Positions 24,781-34,132 are shown, counted from the stretch's first letter. The stretch: DNA of 54,357 bases from Rhodanobacteraceae bacterium (GCA_016790075.1 JAEUPP010000034.1:1-54357); one strand, 5' to 3'. Numbers and translations are program-made. The notes: generated by a model from the letters alone, not told the origin.

Positions 24781-27700
24781 TCGCGCGCATCATCCGCGGA
24801 TCGATCGCGAATCGATTCCTCGTGTTGCTCGCGGCATTGTTCCTGGCTACCTGGGGCGTGTACGCCGTGCGGCAAACGCCGGTCGATGCGTTGCCGGACC
24901 TGTCGGACGTGCAGGTGATCATCCGCACGACCTGGCCCGGGCAGTCGCCACAACTGGTCGAGGACCAGATCACCTATCCATTGACGACGACGATGCTGTC
25001 GGTGCCGGGGGCCAAGACGGTGCGCGGCTTCTCATTCTTCGGCGACTCGTACGTCTACGTGCTGTTCGAAGACGGCACAGACCTGTACTGGGCGCGGTCG
25101 CGCGTGCTGGAGTACCTCAACCAGGTGCAGTCGCGGTTGCCGCGCGACGCGAGCGCCGCGCTCGGCCCTGACGCCACGGGTGTCGGCTGGATCTACGAAT
25201 ACGCGCTGGTCGATCGCAGCGGTCAGCATGACTTGTCCGAGTTGCGCGCCCTGCAGGACTGGTTCCTTCGCTACGAGCTGAAAAGCGTGCCAGACGTCGC
25301 CGAAGTAGCGACCGTCGGCGGTATGGTGCGGCAGTACCAGATCGTGCTAGACCCGGACCGCTTGCGCGCCTACGACATCACGCAGGCCGCGGTGACCGAG
25401 GCTGTGCAGCGCGCCAACGGCGAAGCCGGTGGCTCGGCGTTGGAACTGGCCGAAGCCGAGTACATGGTGCGTGCGAGCGGTTATCTGAAAACGCTTGACG
25501 ACTTCCGGATGATTCCGCTTAGCGTCGGCGCAGGCGGCGTACCGGTGCGACTGACCGATGTCGCGCGCGTGCAACTAGGCCCCGAGATGCGCCGCGGTAT
25601 CGCCGAACTCAACGGCGATGGCGAAGTCGTCGGCGGCGTGATCGTGATGCGTTCGGGCAAGAATGCGCAGGCGACCATAGCCGCGGTCAAAGCAAAACTC
25701 GCGAGCTTGCGGGCGAGCCTGCCGGCCGGCGTGGAGATCGTCGAAACCTATGATCGTTCGCAACTGATCGGGCGCGCGATCGACAACCTGAGCGGCAAGC
25801 TGATCGAGGAATTCCTCGTCGTCGCGCTGGTGTGCGCCGTGTTCCTGTTCCACCTGCGCTCGGCGTTGGTCGCGATCGTCGCGCTACCGCTCGGCGTACT
25901 CGCCGCGTTCATCATGATGCACTGGCAAGGGCTCAACGCGAACATCCTGTCGCTCGGTGGTATTGCGATCGCGATCGGCGCGATGGTCGATGCCGCCATC
26001 GTGATGATCGAGAACGCGCACAAGCACCTGGAAGCCTGGCAGCACGCGCATCCGGACGACACGCTGTCCGCCGATGCGCGCTGGCGACTGATCGGCGACG
26101 CAGCAGCCGAGGTGGGGCCGGCGCTGTTCTTCAGTCTCGTCATCATCACTCTCTCGTTCGTGCCGGTGTTTACGCTCGAAGCGCAGGAGGGGCGTCTGTT
26201 CGCGCCGCTCGCGTTTACGAAGACCTACGCGATGGCTGCGGCCGCGGGCTTGTCGATCACGTTGATTCCCGTGTTGATGGGTTACTGGATCCGCGGACGC
26301 ATCCCGGAGGAGCGGGCCAATCCGTTGCCGCGCGCCTTGATCGCGCTCTACCGGCCGATCCTAGATGTCGCGCTGCGAGTTCCCAAAGTGACTTTGTTAA
26401 CCGCAGCGCTCCTGCTCGCGGCTACGGCATGGCCGATCAGCCGCCTCGGCGGCGAATTCCTGCCGCCGCTCGACGAAGGTGACGTGCTCTACATGCCGAG
26501 CGCGTTGCCTGGGCTGTCCGCCGGCAAGGCAGCGCAAGTATTGCAGCAGACCGACAAGATGATCCGCTCTGTGCCAGAAGTCGCCAGCGTGTTCGGCAAG
26601 ATCGGCCGCGCTGAAACGGCGACCGATCCGGCGCCGATGGAGATGGTCGAGACGACGGTGCGCTTCAAGCCGCGCGATCAATGGCGCGCCGGCATGACGC
26701 CGGAAAAACTGATCAATGAACTCGACGCTGCGGTACGGCTGCCAGGTCTGACAAACCTGTGGGTGCCGCCGATCCGCAATCGTCTGGACATGCTCGCGAC
26801 CGGCATCAAGAGTCCGATCGGCATCAAAGTCAACGGCAGCGATCTGGCGGTCATCGACCAAGTGGCCACCGAGATCGAACAGGCGATCAAGATGGTGCCG
26901 GGGGTGACCTCGGCGCTCGCCGAGCGCCTGACCGGTGGTCGTTACGTCGACGTCGATATCGACCGCGCCGACGCCTCGCGCTACGGCCTCAACATCGCCG
27001 ACGTGCAGAGCGTCGTGAGCGCGTCAATCGGTGGCGAAACCATCGGTGAAACGGTAGAGGGGCGGCGACGCTTTCCGATCAGCGTGCGCTATCCGCGCGA
27101 ATTACGCGACAGCGTGCAGAAGCTGCGCGACTTGCCGTTCCTGACGGCGGGCGGCGCGCAGATCACGCTCGGAAGCGTCTCGCGAATCGCGATCAGCGAC
27201 GGCCCACCGATGATCCGCAGCGAGAACGCGCGTTTGTCCGGTTGGATCTACGTGGATGCACGCGGCCGTGATCTCGCATCGGTCGTGCACGACCTGCGCG
27301 AGCGCGTGGCTCGGGACGTGGTACTGCCAGCCGGCACGTCGATCACCTGGTCAGGTCAATTCGAGTATTTCGAGCATGCCATGGCCAAGCTGCGCGTCGT
27401 GATCCCGGCGACGTTGCTGATCATTTTCGTGCTGCTGTATATGACCTTTGGGCGCGTTGACGAGGCGGTAATGATCCTGGCCAGCGTGCCGTTCGCGCTG
27501 ATCGGCGGGTTCTGGCTGATGTATACCTTGGGGCATGCGTTCTCGATCGCGACTGCGGTCGGCTTCATCGCGCTCGCGGGCGTGTCGGCCGAGTTCGGCG
27601 TGATCATGCTGCTGTATCTGAAACACGCCTGGGAGCGACGCCTCGCCGCTGGCGAACCGGCCACGTCGGACACGTTGCTCGCCGCGATCCGCGAAGGCGC

Positions 27701-27959
27701 GGTGCAGCGCGTGCGCCCGAAAGCGATGACCGTGGCCGTCATCCTGGCCGGCCTGCTGCCGATCCTCATCGGCACCGGCACCGGCTCGGAAATCATGCAG
27801 CGCATCGCCGCCCCCATGGTGGGCGGAATGATCACTGCGCCGCTGCTGTCGATGCTCGTGATTCCCGTCGTCTTTCGGCTGCTGCGCGAGCGCTCGCTGC
27901 GTGCTTCTGTCGGTCTCGATCGATCTGCTTCTTCCCATGTGCCGGCGACGCCGGCGTGA
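24777..27959 (+). CDS. cusA: CusA-type heavy-metal efflux RND pump
   Basis: Inner-membrane proton-driven pump of 1060 residues, full length for the HME-RND family. Hallmarks include the opening [19 protein letters not shown] and [17 protein letters not shown]. The porter-domain stretch [19 protein letters not shown] and [18 protein letters not shown] hold the methionines equivalent to CusA M573 and M623. The charged membrane residues for proton relay lie in the [20 protein letters not shown] region. The Met pattern points to Cu(I)/Ag(I) rather than Zn/Co/Cd, as does the CusF-like domain of its adaptor. A hairpin follows the stop. Confidence 0.93.
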   Translation: MIARIIRGSIANRFLVLLAALFLATWGVYAVRQTPVDALPDLSDVQVIIRTTWPGQSPQLVEDQITYPLTTTMLSVPGAKTVRGFSFFGDSYVYVLFEDGTDLYWARSRVLEYLNQVQSRLPRDASAALGPDATGVGWIYEYALVDRSGQHDLSELRALQDWFLRYELKSVPDVAEVATVGGMVRQYQIVLDPDRLRAYDITQAAVTEAVQRANGEAGGSALELAEAEYMVRASGYLKTLDDFRMIPLSVGAGGVPVRLTDVARVQLGPEMRRGIAELNGDGEVVGGVIVMRSGKNAQATIAAVKAKLASLRASLPAGVEIVETYDRSQLIGRAIDNLSGKLIEEFLVVALVCAVFLFHLRSALVAIVALPLGVLAAFIMMHWQGLNANILSLGGIAIAIGAMVDAAIVMIENAHKHLEAWQHAHPDDTLSADARWRLIGDAAAEVGPALFFSLVIITLSFVPVFTLEAQEGRLFAPLAFTKTYAMAAAAGLSITLIPVLMGYWIRGRIPEERANPLPRALIALYRPILDVALRVPKVTLLTAALLLAATAWPISRLGGEFLPPLDEGDVLYMPSALPGLSAGKAAQVLQQTDKMIRSVPEVASVFGKIGRAETATDPAPMEMVETTVRFKPRDQWRAGMTPEKLINELDAAVRLPGLTNLWVPPIRNRLDMLATGIKSPIGIKVNGSDLAVIDQVATEIEQAIKMVPGVTSALAERLTGGRYVDVDIDRADASRYGLNIADVQSVVSASIGGETIGETVEGRRRFPISVRYPRELRDSVQKLRDLPFLTAGGAQITLGSVSRIAISDGPPMIRSENARLSGWIYVDARGRDLASVVHDLRERVARDVVLPAGTSITWSGQFEYFEHAMAKLRVVIPATLLIIFVLLYMTFGRVDEAVMILASVPFALIGGFWLMYTLGHAFSIATAVGFIALAGVSAEFGVIMLLYLKHAWERRLAAGEPATSDTLLAAIREGAVQRVRPKAMTVAVILAGLLPILIGTGTGSEIMQRIAAPMVGGMITAPLLSMLVIPVVFRLLRERSLRASVGLDRSASSHVPATPA

Positions 27960-27964
27960 CGTAG

Positions 27965-27985
27965 CTCGCGCGCCGATCGCGCGAG
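27965..27985 (+). terminator. Hairpin after cusA
   Basis: A perfect 8-bp stem (CTCGCGCG with CGCGCGAG) around a 5-base loop, followed shortly by TGCTTTGTT. It lies 5 bp after the cusA stop and 30 bp before the next gene, so it probably terminates or attenuates the efflux operon transcript. Confidence 0.55.
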
Positions 27986-28015
27986 TGCTTTGTTCCCAAG
28001 AAAGGAGGATTTCTC

Positions 28016-28400
28016 ATGGAACGTTCAACGCTCTCATTCGTCGTTGGTCTGCTGTTCTGGACGCTGGTTGCGACCTCGTCTGTCCATGCAACATCCTTGG
28101 CTCGCTCTCGTGACGGTTCGATCATGGCAATCGACGGCGACAGGCTGATGAAGTGCTTTAGACATGCGCCGGTGCCTGCTGTCGGCGACAAGCTGTCGCT
28201 CGTGCGCGAATGGATTCCGTTCTCGAAATGCACGCCGGGGGGCGCAATCTCGTCATGGGGCATGCGCGCGTAGTCGCCATCAGCGCACCGCCGTGCGTAC
28301 AGGCCGAGAAACTTGACGGCAAGCCACGCCGGTACGACCGCGCGCGCGGCCGGCCGAGGTGGCGCCCGTTTCGCCGACGTCTCAGGCAGCCTGAGCCTGG
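28016..28400 (+). pseudogene. Small exported protein gene, apparently frameshifted
   Basis: An ATG at 28016 with an excellent ribosome-binding site (AAGGAGG) opens an 85-codon frame that stops at 28273. It has a signal-like N-terminus, LSFVVGLLFWTLVATSSVHA. After a run of six Gs near 28237-28242 the coding character moves into another frame, reading GRNLVMGHARVVAISAPPC and VQAEKLDGKPRRYDRARG, without its own ribosome-binding site. The natural product is probably one exported protein of about 120 residues, split by a homopolymer indel or sequencing error. The last gene of the efflux locus; family unknown. Confidence 0.5.
28381..28395. repeat. Perfect 7+1+7 inverted repeat
   Basis: CTCAGGC-A-GCCTGAG, 7 bp upstream of the MerR-type operator. 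It could be a second regulatory site or a weak transcription stop. There is no T-run. Confidence 0.4.
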
Positions 28401-28402
28401 GC

Positions 28403-28433
28403 TTGACCCTGTAGCAGCTACAGGGGGTTCAGC
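28403..28433 (+). promoter_or_regulatory. Orphan MerR-family promoter/operator
   Basis: A -35-like TTGACC (28403-28408) runs into a perfect 9+1+9 palindrome, CCCTGTAGC-A-GCTACAGGG (28407-28425). A -10-like TTCAGC would follow a 19-base spacer. A palindrome placed in an over-long spacer is the hallmark of MerR-family metal sensors. No metal-transport or merR gene follows; the next gene is a PIN-domain fragment 270 bp away. The regulated gene was probably lost by rearrangement. Confidence 0.55.
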
Positions 28434-28695
28434 CGAGATACGTGTAAAGATGCCCCACAGAATCCGGAAAAACTCGGTGATTCATAAGCTTGCGGGATAA
28501 AATTTCCTGAACAGCGAGTGCCGTCCGTTCTTTGTCGTGCGATGAACGCCGCGCGCCTCGCCGCGGTACGGTGCGAAGAACCACCCGACCAGTTGCCTCT
28601 CCCCGGCGTATGCCGAGCTCGTCTACTGGCGACTGGAACGCGGACACCGCCGACCCGTAGACTGTCCCGGGGCCCGAACAACACGAGGGAAAATC

Positions 28696-29127
28696 TTGCA
28701 CGGCCTCCGCAAGCGGTCGATCCGCATCCTTCTCGACAGCAACATCTGGCGCTACTTCATAGACGCCGGCGCGATTCCTGCGCTAGGCAACGCGGCACGC
28801 ATGTCGCGACACACCGTTCTGATCTCGCCAGCGACGCTGTACGAAGCGGCGCATACCTCGGAAACGTCCGTGCGTAACGCGCTACTTGCGGCCATGACGA
28901 AGCCGTGGTGGAAACGCCTCATGCCGGAGGCGTACTCGGAAGCGGAGGAGTTCAAGATCGAAGCACGGCGGCTGCGCAGCGAATGGCTTCGACCGCATCC
29001 GGATCTTGCCTTGACTCGCCTAGAGCCTGCACGACGTGGTGTTCGGCCAGTGTTACCGTTAGATCAGGCCCTCGTGTCAGGGAATACGTGCCGTCGGCAT
29101 GGACATGGTCGCGATCCATCATGCTGA
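28696..29127 (+). CDS. PIN-domain-like protein, C-terminus lost at a breakpoint
   Basis: The first 105 residues look like a PIN-type nuclease: IRILLDSNIWRYFIDAGAIP places the first catalytic Asp next to a conserved Asn, and ISPATLYEAAHTS supplies a conserved Glu. After about residue 106 (position 29013) the frame runs over antisense sequence of a recombinase remnant and reads as nonsense. PIN toxins are usually 130-150 residues with a final Asp cluster that is missing here. It starts at TTG 28696 after GAGGGAAA. No antitoxin gene is visible. Probably an inactive fragment. Confidence 0.5.
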   Translation: MHGLRKRSIRILLDSNIWRYFIDAGAIPALGNAARMSRHTVLISPATLYEAAHTSETSVRNALLAAMTKPWWKRLMPEAYSEAEEFKIEARRLRSEWLRPHPDLALTRLEPARRGVRPVLPLDQALVSGNTCRRHGHGRDPSC

Positions 29128-29777
29128 CCATTTCGGGCGTGGCAAAGTCAAAATACAACAGGCTCAGAATCGCACGATCGCGCAGACCCGACATGGACGC
29201 ATCGATGCGTTGCATCACGCGCCACAGTTCCGCGAAGACCGGATGGTCGGCGCGCATGGGAATGCCGTACTGGGTAATCAACGGCCTGTCGTCCAGCGGT
29301 GCGAGCAGGCCCGCCACGCGTATCAACGTGTGCGGTCGAAGACCCGTGCACTGCTCCAGGGATTTGATAGCGACACCCAGCTGCAGCAGAAACCGGATGG
29401 CGGCTTCCTGGACCTCGCGCATCGACACCGAGCGGCCGAGCACGGCCTCGGCACAACGGCCCAGGTCCCGGTTGATCCGATGGCTCGACAACGCCGTCGC
29501 GCCCCCATTGCCGCTGAAGGGGAAAGCGTCTGCTCCTGATGAACACGCCCAGACGCTGCAGGGAATGAACCTCGTCCTCCTCAAGGGGCGTTGCGTAGGT
29601 GCCCCGGCGATGATGCAATGTAAGCACCGCGTCCGCGATCTCCCGCTGCCGCACCTGCAGCAGCGTGCGTAACGACGCCCCCGTTCGGTCGGTCACGGCG
29701 AGCAGCACGCGCAACCAGTGGAAATCGGCGTCGACCTCGAGGTAGTCGATCAATCGATGGGTTTCGAACACCGTCAA
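29013..29777 (-). pseudogene. Frameshifted tyrosine-recombinase-like gene
   Basis: Two adjacent minus-strand frames together encode one protein. The N-terminal part (TVFETHRLIDYLEVDADFHW, then LRTLLQVRQREIADAVLTLH) is in one frame. The C-terminal part (RDLGRCAEAVLGRSVSMREV, then ASMSGLRDRAILSLLYFDFA and EMVSMMDRDHV) is in another. They join near a run of five Gs at about 29502-29506. The segment LRDRAILSLLYFDFATPEMV aligns with the first catalytic box of tyrosine recombinases, but the expected Arg is absent. The end, with the second box and Tyr, is lost at about 29013. A further frameshift at the 5' end is possible: MGALDLELRTHAQRW is encoded just upstream in a third frame. Not functional. 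Confidence 0.5.
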
Positions 29778-29890
29778 TCGAGGCCTCGGCCCTCCACCTT
29801 TGCGCGTGGGTACGCAGCTCTAGATCCAGCGCGCCCATGCCGCGGCGGACAACGCCGTCAAAGTGACATTCCCACGATCGAGGCGACTGA

Positions 29891-30568
29891 TCACTCAGAC
29901 ATTCCGTCCGACTTGTCGGGCTTCTTCGGCTTTTTCGGACGCAAGCTCGGTTGGCCGGGTTTCGTCTGCGTAAGCGCGCCCTCTCCGGCCGTAACTATCT
30001 CAAGCAATTTCGGAAACTGTTTGAGATCGATCAATCGAGCGGCGTAGTCAAAGCGCACTGAAAGTGCACATAGCAAAACCGTCACGCCGACAGCGTTGAA
30101 AGCAGACAGAATTCCTACCGCGATTCCCTGGTCCCACACAAGTGCAGAATGTAGCGACAGAAGAATGGCAGAGGCCAATGCGCCCTTCCAGAAACCACGT
30201 TGGAGATCGCCAAAATGAATTTTCGTCCAGCCATCTGCGCGAGTATCTTCGTAGCCCGAATGATCCCCGTTCAGTTGAACCATGTTGCCCGCCCATTTTC
30301 GTGCCGCAAGACATCGCAACGGTTCCACACGCGTGAGCGCGAATCGGATGTCGTCCGGGTGCAACGTGCCGTAGATGGATGAACACGCGAGCGTAAGTGC
30401 TGCATTGCTTGCTCGGGAGATGTCCTTCTTAGTGACGAGCTGCCATAGCCGCACTGTGCGTGCCTGCGCAATCCGCAACCCGACATGTCGTACCTGGACC
30501 CATGCGATGACACAGCTCAACGCAACACTGATTCCGACTACCCAATTGTGATCGGAAAAGACTCTCAT
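29891..30568 (-). CDS. Membrane protein of unknown function next to the IS21 element
   Basis: A 225-residue protein. An N-terminal membrane helix (WVVGISVALSCVIAWVQV) is followed by a soluble helical region and two more hydrophobic segments, around ALASAILLSLHSALVWDQGI and LSAFNAVGVTVLLCALSV. The tail is lysine/proline-rich (RPKKPKKPDKSDG). The ATG at 30568 has GGAG just upstream. The insertion sequence landed 30 bp upstream of this ATG, so it has probably separated the gene from its promoter. The family is not recognised. Confidence 0.6.
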   Translation of the reverse strand: MRVFSDHNWVVGISVALSCVIAWVQVRHVGLRIAQARTVRLWQLVTKKDISRASNAALTLACSSIYGTLHPDDIRFALTRVEPLRCLAARKWAGNMVQLNGDHSGYEDTRADGWTKIHFGDLQRGFWKGALASAILLSLHSALVWDQGIAVGILSAFNAVGVTVLLCALSVRFDYAARLIDLKQFPKLLEIVTAGEGALTQTKPGQPSLRPKKPKKPDKSDGMSE

Positions 30569-30593
30569 ACTGCTCGATCTCCATCTGAACCTG

Positions 30594-30598
30594 GGATT
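30594..30598. repeat. Target-site duplication GGATT, left copy
   Basis: Directly abuts the left end of the IS21-family element; the identical partner is at 33213-33217. Confidence 0.8.
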
Positions 30599-30602
30599 TG
30601 GA

Positions 30603-30751
30603 GATTCCGGTTCATGAGAAGCCACTGTTCCGGAGCATGTGAAGCCAGGATTCCGGAGCATGAGAGGCCACGGTTCCGGGCCATGTGAAGCCAGGATTCC
30701 GGAGCATGTGAAGCCAGCCCCTGCGGCCCGATTCCGGTCCATGGGAAGCCA
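30603..30751. repeat. Six 22-bp direct repeats at the IS21 left end
   Basis: Copies of the pattern GATTCCGG-(A/T/C)-CATG-(T/A/G)-GAAGCCA start at about 30603, 30626, 30649, 30672, 30695 and 30730. The first five are spaced 23 bp apart. IS21 ends normally hold two or three such transposase-binding repeats, so six is many. Confidence 0.85.
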
Positions 30752-30805
30752 GTGCGGATGCTCGGTTGGCGTGGGTCACTCTCGCGGATTTACCGCGAGG
30801 TTCCC

Positions 30806-32350
30806 ATGGCTCAATCGAGGATTCCCATGCGCCAGATTCGTGAGTTGTTGCGATTGCATTTCGAGGAGGGGCTCGGCCAGCGCGTGATCGCGCGTGCGCT
30901 GGGCGTGGTGCGCTCCACCGTGGAGCGGGTGTTGCAGCGCTTTGTGGCGTCGGGGCTGACGTGGCCGCCAGATCCGGCGCTCACTGACGCGGAGCTGGAG
31001 CGGCGGCTGTATCGCGGCCCGGCGCAGACAGGCTTGGCCAAGCGCTGTGTGCGTCCGAACTACGCCGAGGTCGCCAAGGAGCTGGCGCGCAAGGGCGTGA
31101 CGCGGCGGCTGTTGTGGAGCGAGTACCACGACCGGCACGCCGACGGCATCGGCTACAGCGTGTTTTGCGATGAGCTTGCGGCCTTCCTCGGTGACCGCGA
31201 TCTGGCCTACCGCCACGATCACGTGCCCGGCGAGAAGTGCTACTTCGACTTTGCCGGTCTCAAGCTGCGTTACCGAGACGGTGCCGCCATCGGCGATGCG
31301 CACATCTTCGCCGCCGCGTTGGGTTGGTCGAACGCGATCTTCGCGTACGCGTACGCAGATGAGACGGCGCCGAGCTGGCTCGACGGCCAGCATCGCGCGT
31401 TCGTCGCGTTCGGCGGTGTAACGAAGATCGGCGTGCCCGACAACCCCAAGCCGCTGATCGCACGCGCCGATCGCTACGAGCCGACGTTGACGCCGGTATA
31501 CGACGACTTCGCGCGTCACTACGGCCTGATCGTGATCCCGGCTCGCGTGCGCAAGCCCAAAGACAAGGCCACCGTCGAAGGCGCGGTCAAAGTCATCGAG
31601 ATGCGCATTCTTGCAACCGCGCGCGATCGCGTCTTCCCGTCGCTCGCTGCGTTGAATGATTGGCTGGCCGAAGCCGTTGTCGCACTCAACGCCGCATCGT
31701 TCCAGAAGCGCGCCGGTTCGCGGCACGGCCAGTTGCTCGAGGAACGCGCACATCTCGCGCCGCTACCGGCGGCGCGCTTCGAAGCGCCGACGTACATCCG
31801 CCGCAAGGTCGCGCGTGACTATCACGTTGACGTGTATCGGCAGTACTACAGCGTGCCATATCAGCATGCCGGCCAGACCGTCGAAGTGCGCCTGACACGC
31901 GAACATGTCGAGGTGTTGCGCAACGACACGCGCATCGCGCTGCATCGACGAGCGCCGGCGAGTCAGCGCTTCGTTACCGAGACCGATCACATGCCCGCGC
32001 ATCACCGCGCATTCCGCGACCCCAGGATCATGCAGCGCGCCACAGCGATCGGCCCACAGACGGTGACGCTGATCGAGACGCTGTTCGCCAAGCGTCGGCA
32101 TCCAGAACAGGCGATCCGCAGCGCACAAGGCGTGCTCGCGCTCGCGCGCGATCACAGCGCCGTGGCGTTGGAAGCCGCCTGCGCGCGCGCCATGGCGCTC
32201 GACACGGTCGGCTACGAAGCCGTGCGCCGGTTGCTGCTTGTGGCGCAGCTCCAGGCACCGCTGCCGCTACCGGCGGTCACTCACGAGCACGTGCGTGGCG
32301 GCGATTACTACGGCGCCACGAGCGCTGCGGAGGTGAACCATGCTGCATGA
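30806..32350 (+). CDS. istA: IS21-family transposase IstA
   Basis: DDE transposase of 514 residues. The N-terminus (MAQSRIPMRQIRELLRLHFE and LGQRVIARALGVVRSTVERV) is a helix-turn-helix for terminal-repeat binding. The rve core shows the catalytic pattern in CYFDFAGLKLRYRDG, IGVPDNPKPLI and KPKDKATVEGAVKVIE. The C-terminal part contains the Mu-transposase-like beta-barrel region (ARDYHVDVYRQYYSVPYQHA). The ATG at 30806 follows CGAGG; an in-frame start at 30752 would extend into the terminal repeats. It overlaps istB by 11 bp. Confidence 0.95.
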   Translation: MAQSRIPMRQIRELLRLHFEEGLGQRVIARALGVVRSTVERVLQRFVASGLTWPPDPALTDAELERRLYRGPAQTGLAKRCVRPNYAEVAKELARKGVTRRLLWSEYHDRHADGIGYSVFCDELAAFLGDRDLAYRHDHVPGEKCYFDFAGLKLRYRDGAAIGDAHIFAAALGWSNAIFAYAYADETAPSWLDGQHRAFVAFGGVTKIGVPDNPKPLIARADRYEPTLTPVYDDFARHYGLIVIPARVRKPKDKATVEGAVKVIEMRILATARDRVFPSLAALNDWLAEAVVALNAASFQKRAGSRHGQLLEERAHLAPLPAARFEAPTYIRRKVARDYHVDVYRQYYSVPYQHAGQTVEVRLTREHVEVLRNDTRIALHRRAPASQRFVTETDHMPAHHRAFRDPRIMQRATAIGPQTVTLIETLFAKRRHPEQAIRSAQGVLALARDHSAVALEAACARAMALDTVGYEAVRRLLLVAQLQAPLPLPAVTHEHVRGGDYYGATSAAEVNHAA

Positions 32351-33083
32351 GCCCATTCACCAGCAACTGATCCGCCTGGGCTTGCGCGGTTCTGCCGACG
32401 CGCTCGCGCGCCTGGCGATCAATGCCGATGTCATCGACACGCTCGCCGTGCTGCTCGAAGCCGAGTGCCTGCATCGCGACAGCCTTGCGCAAGCGCGCCG
32501 ACTCAAGCTCGCCAAGCTCGGCACGCACGCCCATCCCGCCGACGTCGATCTGCGTACAGCGCGCGGCCTCGGCAAGACGCGCTGGCAGCAGCTCGCCAGC
32601 CTCAACTGGCTCAAGCAGCACCAGCATCTGTTACTGATCGGCCCAACGGGCATCGGCAAGAGTTGGCTCGCCTGCGCGCTCGCCAAAGCAGCGATCGACC
32701 ACAAGCGCTCTGTGCGGTATCTGCGGATGTCGCGGCTCGGCGAAGAACTCGCGCTGCTGCAGGCGCAGGGTCGCATCAGTCATTGGCTGAAAACGCTGGG
32801 TCGGATCGATCTGCTGATCCTCGAAGATCTGGGGCTCGTGCCACTCGCTCCGAACCAGCAGCCGCTTCTGCTCGAACTTCTCGAAGATCGCCAGCAACGC
32901 GGCAGCGTCATCGTCACCAGTCAGCTGCCGCTCAAGCTCTGGCACGCGCAGTTCCAAGACCCAACGCTCGCCGACGCCATCCTCGATCGACTCGTCCACA
33001 ATGCGGAGATTGTCGAGCTAACCGGCGAATCAATGCGCAAACGCAAACCCTCCAACGGCGACAAACCCGAAGCCGCCGCCTAA
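32340..33083 (+). CDS. istB: IS21-family helper ATPase IstB
   Basis: AAA+ ATPase of 247 residues that assembles target DNA and activates IstA. Walker A is GPTGIGKSWLACALAKA (about residue 100). Walker B is IDLLILEDLGLVPL, and a sensor segment SVIVTSQLPLKLWH follows. The length is typical of IstB. Translation is coupled to istA by the 11-bp overlap. Confidence 0.95.
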   Translation: MLHEPIHQQLIRLGLRGSADALARLAINADVIDTLAVLLEAECLHRDSLAQARRLKLAKLGTHAHPADVDLRTARGLGKTRWQQLASLNWLKQHQHLLLIGPTGIGKSWLACALAKAAIDHKRSVRYLRMSRLGEELALLQAQGRISHWLKTLGRIDLLILEDLGLVPLAPNQQPLLLELLEDRQQRGSVIVTSQLPLKLWHAQFQDPTLADAILDRLVHNAEIVELTGESMRKRKPSNGDKPEAAA

Positions 33084-33117
33084 ACTTCAACCGCCACGCT
33101 CAACCGGCATCCGACAC

Positions 33118-33207
33118 TGGCTTCCCATGCGCCGGAATCGTGGCTTCCCATCAACCGGAACGCTGGCTTCCCATGCGCCCGGAACGGTGGCTTCTCATGG
33201 GCGGAAT
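33118..33207. repeat. Four inverted copies of the IS21 terminal repeat at the right end
   Basis: Copies of TGGCTTCCCAT-(GCGC)-CGGAA start at 33118, 33141, 33164 and 33188. They have the same 23-24 bp period as the left end and the opposite orientation. Confidence 0.85.
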
Positions 33208-33212
33208 ATCCA

Positions 33213-33217
33213 GGATT
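33213..33217. repeat. Target-site duplication GGATT, right copy
   Basis: Directly abuts the right end of the IS21-family element; the partner is at 30594-30598. Confidence 0.8.
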
Positions 33218-33332
33218 GTTGTCTTCGAAGTCGAACGCCTGATCGCTAGATCGGCATGGCCATGTCTCGCGCAACACATGGCGCCGTTCCTCGTGGAAAC
33301 GGGGCATCGTCACGGCGACCTCATCGTGACGA

Positions 33333-33713
33333 TCACAGGACAGCAAAGCCCTGTCTCACTACGCGAGACGGACAACGTACCTGGCGCACACCACCAGTCC
33401 GACAATTTGCGGAGCGCAGCCCGACCACCAACGCAGCACGTTGGGCGGCTTGCGTGGACGCGGAATTGAATTCGTCGATCAGATCCCGCTGGCCCAGCTT
33501 AGCGGTGAGCCTACCGCTACCGAGGAGCACGTCGGCCGAGGTCGAAGCCTCCCGCGTCTTCACGCCCAAGCGCCGATCGCTGGCGACACGGATGCCGGTG
33601 TTCCATCGGAAATCTTTGCGCGGGGCAGACCCCGTTCGAACACGCACCGAGAAGTGCCCACTGCGCTCGTATTTACCGTCAGACGAACACAAACAAGTCG
33701 GCCCCAGGCCCAT
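33333..33713 (-). CDS. Unrecognised reading frame right of the IS21 element
   Basis: A 126-codon minus-strand frame, starting MGLGPTCLCSSDGKYERSGH. Charged segments (KTREASTSADVLLGSGRLTA, KLGQRDLIDEFNSASTQAAQ) look plausible for a protein, but there is no ribosome-binding site and no known motif. The stretch 33218-33787 contains nothing else convincing and may be disrupted DNA from before the IS insertion. Confidence 0.25.
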   Translation of the reverse strand: MGLGPTCLCSSDGKYERSGHFSVRVRTGSAPRKDFRWNTGIRVASDRRLGVKTREASTSADVLLGSGRLTAKLGQRDLIDEFNSASTQAAQRAALVVGLRSANCRTGGVRQVRCPSRVVRQGFAVL

Positions 33714-33787
33714 CCCGCGTAGCGCAGGTGTGGATAGCGGACACAGGCGTATTGAAACGGTTTGCAGTATCGGTCGCGGCGCGGACC

Positions 33788-34096
33788 TTAGCGCCGCGAA
33801 GTCCGGCGGCGTTGTGACTGAATTCCGCCAGCGCCTGTTGCCAATGCACCGCGCGCCTTGAGCTTTGCAATCAGCATGTCGAGCAGCACGTGAGGATCGA
33901 GGTCGAGCGCCGCACAGAGTTCCACATACTCCACGACATCCAAGCGCCGATCGCCGCGCTCAAGCAAACTCACCCATTGCTGAGATCGACCCAGCAAAGT
34001 GGCTAGACCGGTTTGCGTCAAGCCTTGCGCTTCGCGGTGATCGCGAAGCGTGTCGATGATGCGTCGATACTCTGCTCGATGGATGGATTTGGGCAT
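33788..34096 (-). CDS. XRE-family helix-turn-helix regulator
   Basis: A 102-residue DNA-binding protein with a Cro/CI-type HTH over residues 10-68: IDTLRDHREAQGLTQTGLAT, then LLGRSQQWVSLLERGDRRLD. A short C-terminal region follows, with LLDMLIAKLKARGA. Small XRE proteins of this kind regulate neighbouring genes or act as antitoxins. It is divergent from the gene at 34200, and an inverted repeat in the shared intergenic region is a likely operator. It belongs to the cargo side of the tni element. Confidence 0.85.
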   Translation of the reverse strand: MPKSIHRAEYRRIIDTLRDHREAQGLTQTGLATLLGRSQQWVSLLERGDRRLDVVEYVELCAALDLDPHVLLDMLIAKLKARGALATGAGGIQSQRRRTSRR

Positions 34097-34132
34097 CGCC
34101 GCTGCTCAGTCGCGACGGCGAAGGTAGGAAGT

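Larger units (their letters stand above)
30599..33212 (+). mobile_element. IS21-family insertion sequence, complete
   Basis: A 2614-bp element starting TGGAGATTCCGG and ending in the imperfect inverse, GGAATATCCA. Its outer ends align as inverted repeats, and it carries istA and istB in the standard overlapping order. The 5 bp GGATT is present directly outside both ends (30594-30598 and 33213-33217), a target duplication typical of IS21. Multiple repeats of about 22 bp lie inside each end. All parts look intact, so it may still move. Confidence 0.9.

Noticed and set aside
30776-31753. A 325-codon minus-strand frame inside the IS21 element
   Set aside because: Opposite istA, no ribosome-binding site and no motifs; the istA frame has the DDE catalytic pattern.
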